Shown here piece by piece: positions 44,071 to 55,162 of a stretch of DNA of 64,000 nt. Where the stretch lies: positions 124,001-188,000 of the forward strand of contig NZ_JAAXPF010000003.1 in NCBI RefSeq assembly GCF_012396315.1, read 5' to 3'. The position numbers and the translations under genes are program-made. The DNA is from Corynebacterium mucifaciens (GTDB lineage: Bacteria > Actinomycetota > Actinomycetes > Mycobacteriales > Mycobacteriaceae). Below the pieces are notes generated by a model. The model made no database searches and had not been told where the DNA came from. It was given only the letters and a program-made list of their open reading frames with translations. Positions within the stretch are counted from its first letter, which is position 1. Each line of letters begins with the position of its first letter.

Positions 44071-44080
44071 GACACACGGC

Positions 44081-44182
44081 TTACTTGCCGAGCTTACGGC
44101 GCTGCACACGGGTGCGGCGCAGCATCTTGCGGTGCTTCTTCTTGGACATGCGCTTGCGGCGCTTCTTAATCACTGAACCCAT
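44081..44182 (-). CDS. Small ribosomal protein bS22 (AURKAIP1/COX24-domain, 33 residues)
   Basis: A 33-residue, extremely basic peptide ([19 protein letters not shown]...RRKLGK) identical in style to the actinobacterial 30S protein bS22. The ATG at 44182 has AGAGGTAACCCC upstream. It has its own terminator and follows the small HTH gene, the same order (proC, HTH, bS22) as mycobacterial Rv0500-Rv0500A-Rv0500B. Its size makes it easy to miss. Confidence 0.92.
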   Translation of the reverse strand: MGSVIKKRRKRMSKKKHRKMLRRTRVQRRKLGK

Positions 44183-44325
44183 GGGGTTACCTCTTTTCTG
44201 CGTGTGAGTACGTACGTACGCGGCCGGCGCAACCGCTTCCGCAGCTCGTGGAAGGTGCACACTCCCACTGAAAGTGGCCGACCTGAACATGCAAAGCATA
44301 CCGGCAGGGCAGTTCAGGGCCAAAA

Positions 44326-44371
44326 AACGAAAAGCCCGCCCCGCCTGAAACTGGCGGCGGCGGGCGGGCGA
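44326..44371 (-). terminator. Intrinsic terminator after the small HTH gene
   Basis: On the minus strand GCCCGCCCGCCGCCGCC pairs with GGCGGGGCGGGC around AGTTTCA, followed by TTTTCGTTTTTT: a strong stem with a T-rich tail, placed between the HTH stop (44399) and bS22. Confidence 0.8.
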
Positions 44372-44398
44372 TAGATCCTGCGAACGGGCCCGGAGGGA

Positions 44399-44599
44399 CT
44401 ATCCCACGTCGTAGACGGAGGACTCCAGGTACTCGCTCACTGCCGTTTCGTTCACGCGGAATGAGCGGCCCACGCGCACGGCGGGCAGCTCTCCGGAGTG
44501 AACGAGGCGGTAGACGGTCATCTTGGAAACGCGCATGATCTCGGCGACCTCGGCGACCGTCAGAAACTTTCCTTTATCTTCATTAACCACTGAATTCAT
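44399..44599 (-). CDS. Excisionase-type small helix-turn-helix protein (Rv0500A-like)
   Basis: A 66-residue protein consisting of a MerR/excisionase-like winged HTH (FLTVAEVAEIMRVSKMTVYR, LVHSGELPAVRVGRSFRVNE). ATG 44599 (MNSVVNEDKGK) is the sensible start. It is conserved between proC and bS22 in Corynebacteriales. Its target is unknown; chromosomal housekeeping is more likely than phage origin because of the synteny. Confidence 0.85.
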   Translation of the reverse strand: MNSVVNEDKGKFLTVAEVAEIMRVSKMTVYRLVHSGELPAVRVGRSFRVNETAVSEYLESSVYDVG

Positions 44600-44762
44600 A
44601 CCTCTCGGCACGCAAACGCGCTGCAGGCTTCCCCTCCCGCAGGACGAACACGCACGTGCTTGCACCACACTAACGTGAATTCAGCGCCAAGTGCGACTTA
44701 TGTGCTGGAAATTTTTCAATGTGCTCGCAGTACACATACAGAAACACTTGTGAAAGTTGGGG

Positions 44763-45575
44763 TCACGCCTTCCCCAGTTCCTCCGAGCGCCTCGCGCAGA
44801 TTTCCGTCGCCCGGTAGAACGCGCCACGCAACCCCGACTCCTCTAGCTCCCGGATCGCGCGGACAGTCGTGCCCGCGGGCGAGGACACGTTCGCACGCAG
44901 CCGCACCGGGCTGTCACCGCCGTCCAGCATCGCGCCCGCTCCTGCAGCGGTTGCGCACGCCAGCTGCTCGGCCAAGTCGCGCGGGAGACCAAGGGACACA
45001 CCTGCGTCGGTGAGCGCCTCGGCCACCAGGAAGAAGTACGCCGGCCCGGAGCCGGAGATAGCGGTCACCGCGTCCATCTGCGATTCGCTCACTTCGACAA
45101 CCTGCCCCGCGGCGGACAGTAGCTTGACGACGTTGCTTCGCTGGTTCCCGTCCACAAACCGCCCACACGCGACGGCTAGGACACCTTTGCCCACCACCAT
45201 GGGCGTATTCGGCATCACCCGCACGATCGGGGTGCCTGCGGCGGAGACAGCACCGTCCATAGCGGCGAGGGTGATACCGGCGGCCAGCGACACGAGCACG
45301 GTGGACGAGCCTGAGTTGATGAGCTCCTCGCCCACGTCCGCGATCACGTCGAGCACCTGCCCAGGCTTCACGCACAGCAGGGCAACGTCCGCGTCGCGGA
45401 CGGCTTCCCGGTTATCGGCGGTCGTGCGCACGCCGTAGCGCTCGGCGAGCTCGGCGCTCCGCTCCTGCGACCGGTTGGTGGCCGTGATGGCGGCCGGGTC
45501 GACGCCGGAGGCCACCAGCCCAGAGATCAGCGCCTCGCCGATGTTGCCTGCCCCGATAACGGCAATGCGTTCCAT
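44763..45575 (-). CDS. proC: Pyrroline-5-carboxylate reductase
   Basis: A 270-residue enzyme for the last step of proline synthesis. The N-terminal Rossmann motif is IAVIGAGNIGEALISGL, VRVMPNTPMVVGKG follows, and the C-terminal helical domain has SGSGPAYFFLVAEALTDAGV and the LRANVSSPAGTT signature. It lies 7 bp after the Ala/Glu/Pro-rich membrane protein gene. Confidence 0.95.
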   Translation of the reverse strand: MERIAVIGAGNIGEALISGLVASGVDPAAITATNRSQERSAELAERYGVRTTADNREAVRDADVALLCVKPGQVLDVIADVGEELINSGSSTVLVSLAAGITLAAMDGAVSAAGTPIVRVMPNTPMVVGKGVLAVACGRFVDGNQRSNVVKLLSAAGQVVEVSESQMDAVTAISGSGPAYFFLVAEALTDAGVSLGLPRDLAEQLACATAAGAGAMLDGGDSPVRLRANVSSPAGTTVRAIRELEESGLRGAFYRATEICARRSEELGKA

Positions 45576-45582
45576 ACCGCGC

Positions 45583-46365
45583 CTACAGCAGCGCCGGGCC
45601 GAACGCCATGACAGCCGCTGCCAGGCCAGCGAACACCATGGTCAGCTTGTCGCGGCCCGTAGCCATCGCGCCGACGGCGGCGACCGCGGCTGCGACTGCC
45701 GCGATACCCAGCAGCGCCGCCACGATCGTGGCCGTGTTCGCCCACAGCCAGGAGAAGGCCAGGAAGCCCAGCACACCGAGCAGGACGCCGGCGAACACGA
45801 ACAGCACCAGAAGGATCGGGTTCACCGAGGCATCTTCCACTTCGGTGGACTCGACCGGTTCGAGCTCGTCGGCCTCCTCCTCAGCGGGCTCGGTCCTGTC
45901 GCCCCGCTCGACCCGTTCAACCTCAGCCTCCTTGGCCTGCGGCTCGGGTGCCTGCACGGCGCGGATCTCGCTGGTGTCGTCCGGCTGTGCGGGCGCCGGC
46001 TTGGTGGCGGGCTCTGCCGTGACCTTCCGCAGCACCGTCGTCTCCTCGTTGGAGGGCTGGGGCTTCGGGGACGGCGCTGGTTCCTTGTCAGCCGGTGTGT
46101 GTGCGGCCGGTTCCTTGGCGGGCTTCTCCTCCGACGCCTCGGCTTCGGCCGGTGCGGGGGTGTCCGAAGGTGCGTCGATAGGCACGCTGGAGTGCTTCAC
46201 CTCGGCCGGCTTGACGTCGACCTTCTTGAAGGAGTCCGTCAGTTCCGCGACGGAGACGCCGCCATCTTCCAGGCTGCGGCGGCGGCGCGGGCGACGGTTG
46301 GAGTCCGAGTTACCGTTTTCAGCGCGTGCGAGGAGTTCGGCGACAGTGAGCTGTTTGTCGGCCAT
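45583..46365 (-). CDS. Membrane protein with long acidic Ala/Pro/Glu-rich domain
   Basis: A 260-residue protein. Residues 1-175 are low-complexity and charged (many A, P, E, K) with a short conserved start (QLTVAELLARAE) and a basic RRPRRRRSLE patch. Residues 178-258 form three to four transmembrane helices. There is no enzyme motif. Found in this order in corynebacteria between ppx/gppA and proC; its role is unknown. The start overlaps the ppx stop by one base. Confidence 0.75.
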   Translation of the reverse strand: MADKQLTVAELLARAENGNSDSNRRPRRRRSLEDGGVSVAELTDSFKKVDVKPAEVKHSSVPIDAPSDTPAPAEAEASEEKPAKEPAAHTPADKEPAPSPKPQPSNEETTVLRKVTAEPATKPAPAQPDDTSEIRAVQAPEPQAKEAEVERVERGDRTEPAEEEADELEPVESTEVEDASVNPILLVLFVFAGVLLGVLGFLAFSWLWANTATIVAALLGIAAVAAAVAAVGAMATGRDKLTMVFAGLAAAVMAFGPALL

Positions 46366-47336
46366 CAGTTGTCGTCTCCTTTATCGGCTTTGGTGTGGGC
46401 TTCCAGGGCACCCTGGTCAATGCGTTTCAAGATGACGCCCTCGCGCAGCGCCCACGGACAGATCTCTAACTTATCAACATTCAGCGCCCGCATCGCGGCT
46501 TCAGCCACCAGCGCACCTGCGACAATCTGATGCGAGCGGTCAGCGTTGATGCCCTCGAGCTCCGCTCGGTCCGCGGCCGTCATGCGGGAGATGAACGCGA
46601 TGAGCTGTCGCAGGCCCGGGGCGGTGAGCGTGCGCTGGACAAACGGACCGGCCGATGACGGCGCGGCCCCGGTCAGGCGAGCCAGCGAGCGGAACGTCTT
46701 CGAGGTGCCCACGGCTAGGCCGGCCTCCCCAAGCGCCTTGAACTGTTCGGCGGGGCCGGCCAGCTCAGCGTCGATGTAGTCGCGCAGCATATTGATCTTC
46801 TTGCGCTCCGGCGGGTCGGTGTCGAACCATTCGTGCGTGAGGCGGCCAGCGCCCAGGTCGAGCGAGACCGCCAAGTCCGGCATCTCCTCGGTGCCGGTGG
46901 AGATTTCCAGCGAGCCGCCGCCGATGTCGAAGTTGGTGATGCGCCCGGCGGACCAGCCATGCCAGCGGCGCGCGGCGAGGAAGGTCAACTGCGCCTCTTC
47001 TTCTCCGGAGAGGATGTTCAGCTTCACGCCGGTCTTCTTCTCCACGCGCTTGAGCACCTCGTCGGAGTTGGTCGCTGAACGCACCGCGGAGGTGGCGAAG
47101 GCGAGCAGCTCCTCGCACTTGAGGTTGGCCGCGAGGTCGGAGGCCTCCTGGACAGCGTCGACGAGCTTGTCCACGCCCTTGTCCTCGATGTTGCCCTTCT
47201 TGTCCAGCAGCTCAACCAGCCGCAGCGGCTGCTTCCAGTCGCTCATCGGGGTCGGGCGGCCGCCACTGTACGCATCGACCGCCACGAGATGGATCGTGTT
47301 GGAGCCGACGTCTAATACACCTAATCGCACCACCAC
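46365..47336 (-). CDS. ppx: Ppx/GppA-family phosphatase (exopolyphosphatase)
   Basis: A 323-residue ASKHA-fold protein. VLDVGSNTIHLV is the first phosphate-binding loop, AFATSAVRSATN the next conserved segment, SGEEEAQLTF carries the catalytic acid region, and NFDIGGGSLEI is the second loop. Corynebacterial members hydrolyse polyphosphate. It starts at one of two adjacent GTG codons (47336 or 47333). Confidence 0.9.
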   Translation of the reverse strand: MVVRLGVLDVGSNTIHLVAVDAYSGGRPTPMSDWKQPLRLVELLDKKGNIEDKGVDKLVDAVQEASDLAANLKCEELLAFATSAVRSATNSDEVLKRVEKKTGVKLNILSGEEEAQLTFLAARRWHGWSAGRITNFDIGGGSLEISTGTEEMPDLAVSLDLGAGRLTHEWFDTDPPERKKINMLRDYIDAELAGPAEQFKALGEAGLAVGTSKTFRSLARLTGAAPSSAGPFVQRTLTAPGLRQLIAFISRMTAADRAELEGINADRSHQIVAGALVAEAAMRALNVDKLEICPWALREGVILKRIDQGALEAHTKADKGDDN

Positions 47337-47363
47337 AGGGTAACGGGTCTACCGTGTCCAGGT

Positions 47364-48272
47364 GTGAATCAACCAGCCCCGAAACCCGTTTTTCTCGGCT
47401 TCCCTGCGGACTCGCCCGCAGGCCGTTCCATCCTCGCCGGCCATGAGACCCGCCCCGACTTTCCCCGCGAATGGTTCGAGTTTGTCCACCCGGACGACCC
47501 GAACCACATCTTCTCCATCGACCTCACTTGGGCGGAGGCCACCTGGTCGTGCCGCTTTGGCACCCCGGAGTGCCACGGCATCGACGAGTCCAACCCGTCC
47601 GTCGGCTGCTGCATCCACGGCGCATACATTGCGGACGAGGAGGACCGCGACACTGTCTATAACGCAGTCAAGGACATGCCGGCGAAATACTGGCAGCTGC
47701 GCCCGGCGGAAACGGACGCCTACTTCGCGGCGAACGACCCAACGTGGCTTGAGCCGTGGCTGGAGTGGGACGAGGAGGAAGACGCGCTCGATCCGGACAC
47801 CGAGGATGAAGACGCCGGCCCCCACATCAAGACCAAGGTCGTAGACGGCGCCTGCATCTTTGCCAACCGGCCCGGCCACCCCACCGGCGCAGGCTGCGCA
47901 TTCCACCAGTTCGCCATGGCGGAGGGGCGCAACATCGTGGGCACAAAGCCGGAAGTGTGCTGGCAGGTTCCGTTCTCACGCGAGGACGCGTGGGAGGAGC
48001 GCACCGACGGCCAGGAGATCCTGCGCACCACCATCGGCGAGTACCACCGGCGCCAGTGGGGCGGCGGCGGTGAGGACTTCGACTGGTGGTGCACCTCAGC
48101 GCCTGCCTGTCACACCGGCGGCACGCCCATCTGGCAGTCCATGAAAGACGAGCTCATCGCCCTGATCGGGGAAAAGCCGTACGCGATCGTCGCCAAGCAC
48201 TGCGAAAAGCGGGCGACGCTTGACGACGACCTTCGGGCCGTCCACCCGGCAACCAAGGCCGCGCACAAGTAG
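47364..48272 (+). CDS. Conserved cysteine-rich protein of unknown function
   Basis: A 302-residue soluble protein from GTG 47364. Cysteines are grouped: WSCRFGTPECHG, VGCCIHG, ACIFANR, GAGCAFHQFA, VCWQVPF, WWCTSAPACHTG and AKHCEKR, many beside His. This suggests a metal or iron-sulfur site with conserved ligands across the whole length. It has no signal peptide and no named motif that I recognise. It is divergent from ppx and convergent with regX3. Confidence 0.75.
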   Translation: MNQPAPKPVFLGFPADSPAGRSILAGHETRPDFPREWFEFVHPDDPNHIFSIDLTWAEATWSCRFGTPECHGIDESNPSVGCCIHGAYIADEEDRDTVYNAVKDMPAKYWQLRPAETDAYFAANDPTWLEPWLEWDEEEDALDPDTEDEDAGPHIKTKVVDGACIFANRPGHPTGAGCAFHQFAMAEGRNIVGTKPEVCWQVPFSREDAWEERTDGQEILRTTIGEYHRRQWGGGGEDFDWWCTSAPACHTGGTPIWQSMKDELIALIGEKPYAIVAKHCEKRATLDDDLRAVHPATKAAHK

Positions 48273-48278
48273 GCGCGG

Positions 48279-48968
48279 TTACGCCTCGAACTTGTAGCCC
48301 AGCCCGCGGACGGTGACCAGCTGGGTGGGGCGCGACGGCTGCGCCTCGATCTTCGTGCGCAGGCGCTTGACGTGCACGTCTAAGGTTTTGGTGTCGCCGA
48401 CGTAGTCTGCGCCCCAGATCCTGTCGATGAGCTGGCCGCGGGTAAGCACCCGGCCAGCATTGCGCATGAGGTACTCCAGCAGGTCGAACTCTTTGAGCGG
48501 CATGGGCACCGGCTGGCCGTCCACAAGCACCGTGTGGCGCTCCACGTCCATGGTCACGCGGCCGCCCTGCAGCAGCTGGTCGTCTACCTCCTCGACCACC
48601 TCAGTTTCGGGTCCGCGGCGCAGTACCGCGCGGATACGGGCGACCAGCTCGCGGGTGGAATAGGGCTTGGTGACGTAGTCGTCCGCGCCCAGCTCTAGGC
48701 CCACGACCTTGTCAATCTCGCTGTCGCGGGCGGTGACCATGATGATGGGCACGGACGATACTGCGCGCAGCTTTTTACACACCTCGGTGCCGCTCATGCC
48801 GGGCAGCATGAGGTCCAGCAGCACGAGGTCGATGTCCTCGGACGCGAACAGGTCCAGACCCGCTTGGCCGTCGGCGGCCACAACCGCCTCGAAGCCCTCC
48901 TTGCGCAGCAGGTAAGCCAGGGGGTCGGACAGGGACTCCTCGTCTTCAACGATAAGAATGGCCGTCAC
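48279..48968 (-). CDS. regX3: OmpR-family response regulator RegX3
   Basis: A 229-residue regulator. The receiver domain begins ILIVEDEES, with phosphoacceptor Asp in LVLLDLMLPGMSG near residue 52, and Lys in TKPYSTREL. The winged-helix DNA-binding domain ends TVRGLGYKFEA. It pairs with SenX3 (gene 1 bp upstream) in the phosphate-limitation response of Actinobacteria. GTG 48968 gives the correct N-terminus. Confidence 0.93.
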   Translation of the reverse strand: MTAILIVEDEESLSDPLAYLLRKEGFEAVVAADGQAGLDLFASEDIDLVLLDLMLPGMSGTEVCKKLRAVSSVPIIMVTARDSEIDKVVGLELGADDYVTKPYSTRELVARIRAVLRRGPETEVVEEVDDQLLQGGRVTMDVERHTVLVDGQPVPMPLKEFDLLEYLMRNAGRVLTRGQLIDRIWGADYVGDTKTLDVHVKRLRTKIEAQPSRPTQLVTVRGLGYKFEA

Positions 48969-48969
48969 T

Positions 48970-50139
48970 TCACTCTTCCCTTTCTGTTCTGCTGGAGGCC
49001 TCCGGGTCATACACGGGCAGCTCGATAGTGAACGTGGATCCCGTTCCCGGCCTGGACCACAACGTAATGCTACCGCCATGGTTTGCCACCACATGCTTCA
49101 CGATGGCCAAACCCAGGCCCGTACCGCCCGTGGAGCGCGAACGGGCCTTATCAACGCGGTAAAAGCGCTCAAACACGCGCTTTTGGTCCTCCGGGGCGAT
49201 ACCGATGCCGCGGTCCGTGACCCGAATCAGCACGACGTTGTCGCGCACCAGCTTCTGCGTCACGCTGACCGGCTGCCCGCTTGGGGAGTAGTTGACGGCG
49301 TTGGCGATCAAGTTGGACACCGCGACGGTGAGCAGGGCCTTATCCCCCATCACGCGCAAGCCCGTGCGTTGCCCGCGGGTCAACTCGATGCCACGGTTTT
49401 CGGCGGTGACCAGGTTGCGGCCCACCGCGTCGTCAACGATGTCGTCCACCCGCACCGGCGCCATGTCCGGCAGTGCTTCCGCGCCTTGCAGCTTGGACAG
49501 GGAGATGAGGTCCGTGATCATCTCCCCCATCCGCTGGGCCTCTTTGTGCAGCTTGGTGCCGAAGTACTCCACCATCTCCGGGTCGGTGGGATCTTGCAGC
49601 ATCGCCTCCGCCAGCAGGGAAATGCCGCCAACCGGTGTTTTCAGCTCGTGGGAAACGTTAGCCACGAAGTCACGTCTGGCGCTTTCCATGCGCACGTTCT
49701 CAGACTCGTCGGAGCCGTAGACGATGGCGTAGGAATTGTCCGTCAGCGTCAGCGGGGCCACCAGCGCGCGCACGTTGCGGATGCGGCTGCCGGTGGTGCG
49801 CTGCGGCAGATCCAAGTCGAGCACGTGCTCTTCCTGGTCCGCGAAGACCTGGGCCGCGACCTCGAGCACGCGGGGGTTGACACTGCCGTCGTGCACCAGC
49901 GACATGTCGTGGGCACGAGCGTTTGACAGCACCACGTTTCCCGCGCGGTTGATCACCGCGATGCCGGTCGGCGAGCCCTGCGTGACCAAGTGCAGCACCT
50001 GGCTCACCGTGTTGACCGTGGTGTCCTCTCCGCCGTTATCCGCCCGGTTGCGGGCGCGCCAGCGCAGCGCCCGCTGGCCGAGCAGCACAGCGGGCACCGT
50101 CAGCACGGCACCGATGAGAAAAGCGAGTATCGGTGTCAC
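48970..50139 (-). CDS. senX3: Sensor histidine kinase SenX3
   Basis: A 389-residue kinase with an N-terminal membrane segment (residues 3-22), a PAS-like domain (about 45-150), the phosphorylated His in FVANVSHELKTPVGG near residue 168, and an ATPase domain with N, G1 (DRGIGIAPED) and G2 (GGTGLGLAIVKH) boxes. The start is GTG. Its position next to regX3, gpmA and mshA is the standard actinobacterial order. Confidence 0.93.
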   Translation of the reverse strand: MTPILAFLIGAVLTVPAVLLGQRALRWRARNRADNGGEDTTVNTVSQVLHLVTQGSPTGIAVINRAGNVVLSNARAHDMSLVHDGSVNPRVLEVAAQVFADQEEHVLDLDLPQRTTGSRIRNVRALVAPLTLTDNSYAIVYGSDESENVRMESARRDFVANVSHELKTPVGGISLLAEAMLQDPTDPEMVEYFGTKLHKEAQRMGEMITDLISLSKLQGAEALPDMAPVRVDDIVDDAVGRNLVTAENRGIELTRGQRTGLRVMGDKALLTVAVSNLIANAVNYSPSGQPVSVTQKLVRDNVVLIRVTDRGIGIAPEDQKRVFERFYRVDKARSRSTGGTGLGLAIVKHVVANHGGSITLWSRPGTGSTFTIELPVYDPEASSRTEREE

Positions 50140-50166
50140 GTGTCCTTCGAGGCTTCCCGCAGATCC

Positions 50167-50913
50167 CTACTTCTGGCCCTGGTTCGCCACCGCGGCGGCG
50201 CCGGCCTCGGCGGCCTCCGGGTCCAGATAGGTGCCACCGGGGTTGAGCACCGAGCCGTCGGCATCGATCTCGTAGACCAGCGGCATGCCGGTGGGGATGT
50301 TCAGGCCGGCGATGTCCTCGTCGGAGATGTTGTCCAGGTACTTCACCAGCGCGCGCAGCGAGTTGCCGTGCGCGGCGATCATGACGTTCTTGCCCGCCAT
50401 CGCCTGCGGGGCGATGACGTCGATGTAGTACGGCAAGAAGCGCTCGACGACGTCCTTCAGGCACTCGGTGCGCGGCACCTCCGGCAGGAATGCGTAGCGC
50501 GGGTCGTGGGTCTGCGCGTACTGGTTGTCCGTGTCGATCTCCGGCGGCGGGGTGTCGTAGGAGCGGCGCCACTCCATGAACTGCTCCTCGCCGAACTCCT
50601 CGCGGATCTCCGCCTTGTTCAGCCCCTGCAGCTTGCCGTAGTGGCGCTCGTTAAGGCGCCAGTTGCGCTCCACCGGGATCCAGTGGCGGTCCGCCGCGTC
50701 GAGCGCGATGTTCGCGGTGCGGATGGCGCGGCGCAGCAACGAGGTAAACAGCACGTCCGGCAGGACCTGCTTTTCGACGAGCAGCTTGCCGGCGTTGACC
50801 GCCTCGGCCTCGCCCTGCTCGGTGAGGTCCACGTCCACCCAGCCGGTGAACTGGTTCGACTTATTCCACTCGCTCTGCCCGTGGCGAACGAGGATCAACT
50901 TTCCGTTACCCAT
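50167..50913 (-). CDS. gpmA: 2,3-bisphosphoglycerate-dependent phosphoglycerate mutase
   Basis: A 248-residue glycolytic enzyme with [12 protein letters not shown] (phosphohistidine), [24 protein letters not shown] and [14 protein letters not shown] (second His). ATG 50913 ([12 protein letters not shown]) is preferred to a longer open frame. It lies 27 bp upstream of senX3 on the same strand. Confidence 0.96.
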   Translation of the reverse strand: MGNGKLILVRHGQSEWNKSNQFTGWVDVDLTEQGEAEAVNAGKLLVEKQVLPDVLFTSLLRRAIRTANIALDAADRHWIPVERNWRLNERHYGKLQGLNKAEIREEFGEEQFMEWRRSYDTPPPEIDTDNQYAQTHDPRYAFLPEVPRTECLKDVVERFLPYYIDVIAPQAMAGKNVMIAAHGNSLRALVKYLDNISDEDIAGLNIPTGMPLVYEIDADGSVLNPGGTYLDPEAAEAGAAAVANQGQK

Positions 50914-50959
50914 GGCCCCAAGCATGCCACGGATGCGGCGCTCGGACGGGAATACGGGG

Positions 50960-52222
50960 CTACATCCCGCCGGCGTTCCGGGTGGCCACACCAGGGACAT
51001 ACCCATCCAGCGTGTCGGCGTAGACCTCCAGCAATTTTTCCGCCGACGCGGACCAGCTAAACGCCCGCGCGTGGGCGACGGCCTGTTCGCCCATGCAGAC
51101 GCGCGCGGGGTCGTCGATAAGCATCTGTTCCAACGCGGCCGCCCACGCCTCGGTGCTGTGGCCCTGAACGAGCACGCCGGTCTCGCCGTCCGCGACAGCG
51201 AGCGGCAGGCCGCCCGCCCGCGCGGCGATCACCGGCGTGCCCGCGGCCTGGGCTTCCACGGCGACGAGGCCGAAGCTCTCGTTGTAGCTGGGCACAGCGA
51301 CGATGTCCGCCGCCTGGTAGATGCTGACCAGTTCCTCCGGGGGCCTAGGCCCGAGGAAACGCGTGCAGCCCCCGATCCCTTCCTCGGCGGCGAGCTCCCG
51401 GTACCGCTCGACGGAGGAGCCTGCGCCGCTGGCCCCGCCGCAGAGCATGACCCGCAGCGGGCCGCCGACGTTGCCCCGCCGCACCACCTCACCCATCGCG
51501 CGGATGAGCACCTGCGGCCCCTTGAAATCCTGCAGCCGCCCAACGAAGGCCACCACCTTCGCGTGCAGGGGAATGCCCAGGTGGCGGCGTGCCAGCTCCG
51601 TGTTGCGGTTCGTGCCCGGGGTGAACAACTCCGTGTCCGCGCCGGGGCTGACAACGGAAATTTTCGCCGGATCCACGTCGTAAAAGCGCGCGAGCTCGCT
51701 CGTTTCTTCCGGGGTGTTGACCACCAGTACCTCGGCGTTGTCCACCAACTGCTGCTCGCAGATCCGGCGCGCCTCAGACTCGGGGGAATCCGCGCCGGAC
51801 GCGTTCTTCACCGCGGCCCAGGTGTGCCCCGTGTGCACCAGCGGAATGCTGGCAAGATCCGCCAGCAGCCACCCCACCTGGCCGGAGAGCCAGTAGTGGG
51901 AGTGGATCAGGTCGTAGGAGAGCCCGTTCGCGCGGACAAACTGCACCACTCCGCCGGAGAACGCGGCGAGCTGGGTGGGCAGATCGCCTTTTTCCAGCCC
52001 CTCGTACGGCCCGGCCACGATATTGATCACCCGGTAGCCGGGCGCGACCTCCACCACCTCGCCCTGGCTGGGGCGGGTAGCGCGCGTGAACACGTCCACC
52101 TGCACGCCCTTGCGCGCGAGCTGGGCCGCGGTGTTGTGGACGTAAACGTTCATGCCGCCCGCGTCGCCAATCCCCGGCTGTTCCAGCGGGGAGGTGTGCA
52201 TGGAGATCATGGCGACGCGCAT
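50960..52222 (-). CDS. mshA: D-inositol-3-phosphate glycosyltransferase (mycothiol synthesis)
   Basis: A 420-residue GT-B, GT4-family enzyme. [20 protein letters not shown] is the donor/acceptor loop characteristic of MshA. Other segments are [39 protein letters not shown] and the E-x7-E region [20 protein letters not shown]. It makes GlcNAc-inositol phosphate, the first mycothiol intermediate. Mycothiol is also the expected reductant for the ArsC encoded here. Confidence 0.95.
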   Translation of the reverse strand: MRVAMISMHTSPLEQPGIGDAGGMNVYVHNTAAQLARKGVQVDVFTRATRPSQGEVVEVAPGYRVINIVAGPYEGLEKGDLPTQLAAFSGGVVQFVRANGLSYDLIHSHYWLSGQVGWLLADLASIPLVHTGHTWAAVKNASGADSPESEARRICEQQLVDNAEVLVVNTPEETSELARFYDVDPAKISVVSPGADTELFTPGTNRNTELARRHLGIPLHAKVVAFVGRLQDFKGPQVLIRAMGEVVRRGNVGGPLRVMLCGGASGAGSSVERYRELAAEEGIGGCTRFLGPRPPEELVSIYQAADIVAVPSYNESFGLVAVEAQAAGTPVIAARAGGLPLAVADGETGVLVQGHSTEAWAAALEQMLIDDPARVCMGEQAVAHARAFSWSASAEKLLEVYADTLDGYVPGVATRNAGGM

Positions 52223-52275
52223 GCGGGCAAGAGTAGCGCGCCGCGATTATGCGCGTTCGTGCGCGTCAGTGCACG

Positions 52276-53277
52276 TCAGTGCGCGGCGTGCCGGTGCCAG
52301 GAGCCGAAGTCCGCCGCGACCGTCGCCGCAAGGTGCTGGTAGGCCTTCAACGTGGCGGGCGCGATGCGCTCCAGGTCCACCACCGCCCCCTCCGCCAGGT
52401 GGCGGTCGTACGGGATCGCGTGGACAGCGCGGGTGCGGGAGGCGAAGTGGTCGGTGACCTTCGCTATGTCAATCGTCGGTTTGCCCGGCGCGCCAGCAGA
52501 GACCACCACCACGGCGTTGGCGGCCAGCTGGTCGTAGCCGTGGAGGTTGAGCCAGTCCAGGGTGGCGGAGGCCGACTGGGCGCCGTCGAGGGCAGGCGAA
52601 GTGACGAGGACGAGCGTGTTAGCCAGGTCGAGCACCCCTGCCATGGCGGAGTGCATGAGCCCCGTGCCGCAGTCGGTGAGAATCACGTTGTAGTGGTGCT
52701 GCAAGATGTCGATGGCCCGGCGGTAGTCGCTTTCAGAAAACGCCTCGCTCACCGCCGGGTCGCGTTCAGAGCCGATGACCTCCAGCCGCGACAGCGCCTG
52801 GTTGGTGTAGGCGCGCACCTGCGGGTAGCGGTCCGTGCCCGGCGCGCACAGGAGGTCGCGAATGGTCGCCGGCGGGGCGGTGGCGGCGCGCTGGGCGAGG
52901 GTGCCCAAGTCCGGGTTGGCGTCGATGGCGATGACGCGGTCGCCGCGGGTCTGCGCGAACACGCCGCCGAGCGCGACCGTGGTGGTGGTTTTGCCCACGC
53001 CGCCTTTCAGGCTCATCACCGCGATGCGGTAGTCGCCGCGCAGGGGCGCCCGGATGGCGTCGAAAAGCTGCTGCTCTTCCAGCTCCCGCCTGGAGCCGCC
53101 AGGGTTAATGCGCCCGCGCGTGGCGGTGTGCACGAGTTTGCGCCAGCCCTGTTTCGGCGGCGACTTCACTGGGTCCACCAGATTGGATTGGTCCAGCACC
53201 GCGGGCGGCGTGAGCTCGAGCTCAGGCGCCCTCCCGGACTCTCGTGTTGCGCCGGACGGCTCGAAAAAGGTCGTCAT
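52276..53277 (-). CDS. ParA/MinD-family ATPase with disordered N-terminus
   Basis: A 333-residue protein. About 80 residues rich in Pro and charges precede the deviant Walker A box SLKGGVGKTTTTVAL, followed by VIAIDANPDLGTLAQR and the Walker B-like VILTDCGTGLMHSAM. This is the layout of actinobacterial MinD-like ATPases (the type also seen near ESX loci), with no ESX genes here. ATG 53277 is chosen over an upstream ATG at 53364. It is divergent from the fadD pair. Confidence 0.85.
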   Translation of the reverse strand: MTTFFEPSGATRESGRAPELELTPPAVLDQSNLVDPVKSPPKQGWRKLVHTATRGRINPGGSRRELEEQQLFDAIRAPLRGDYRIAVMSLKGGVGKTTTTVALGGVFAQTRGDRVIAIDANPDLGTLAQRAATAPPATIRDLLCAPGTDRYPQVRAYTNQALSRLEVIGSERDPAVSEAFSESDYRRAIDILQHHYNVILTDCGTGLMHSAMAGVLDLANTLVLVTSPALDGAQSASATLDWLNLHGYDQLAANAVVVVSAGAPGKPTIDIAKVTDHFASRTRAVHAIPYDRHLAEGAVVDLERIAPATLKAYQHLAATVAADFGSWHRHAAH

Positions 53278-53366
53278 CAAATCCCCCAGAAAATCCCCCG
53301 TTGATGTTCCGCCGCACAGCCTAGAGCACCCCTGCACGGCGCGCAGCGCGAATGCCTCGTCCACAA

Positions 53367-53385
53367 CTTACGCAACCGTAGGTTA
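53367..53385. promoter_or_regulatory. Shared palindromic element upstream of the first fadD
   Basis: CTTACGCAACCGTAGGTTA contains the dyad AACC-GTA-GGTT. The same element (one base different) precedes the second fadD at 55115. It lies 50 bp before the first fadD start, in the region shared with the divergent ParA-like gene. Probably a repressor operator for fatty-acid genes. Confidence 0.55.
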
Positions 53386-53434
53386 GACTTGCCGCCACAT
53401 TCTTCGGCCCGCCGCACACCATCGGAGGAACCCA

Positions 53435-55123
<1,689 letters not shown>

Positions 55124-55162
55124 CCGTAGGTTCACGGGCGATATGGGCGTAAGCTGTTGCGC

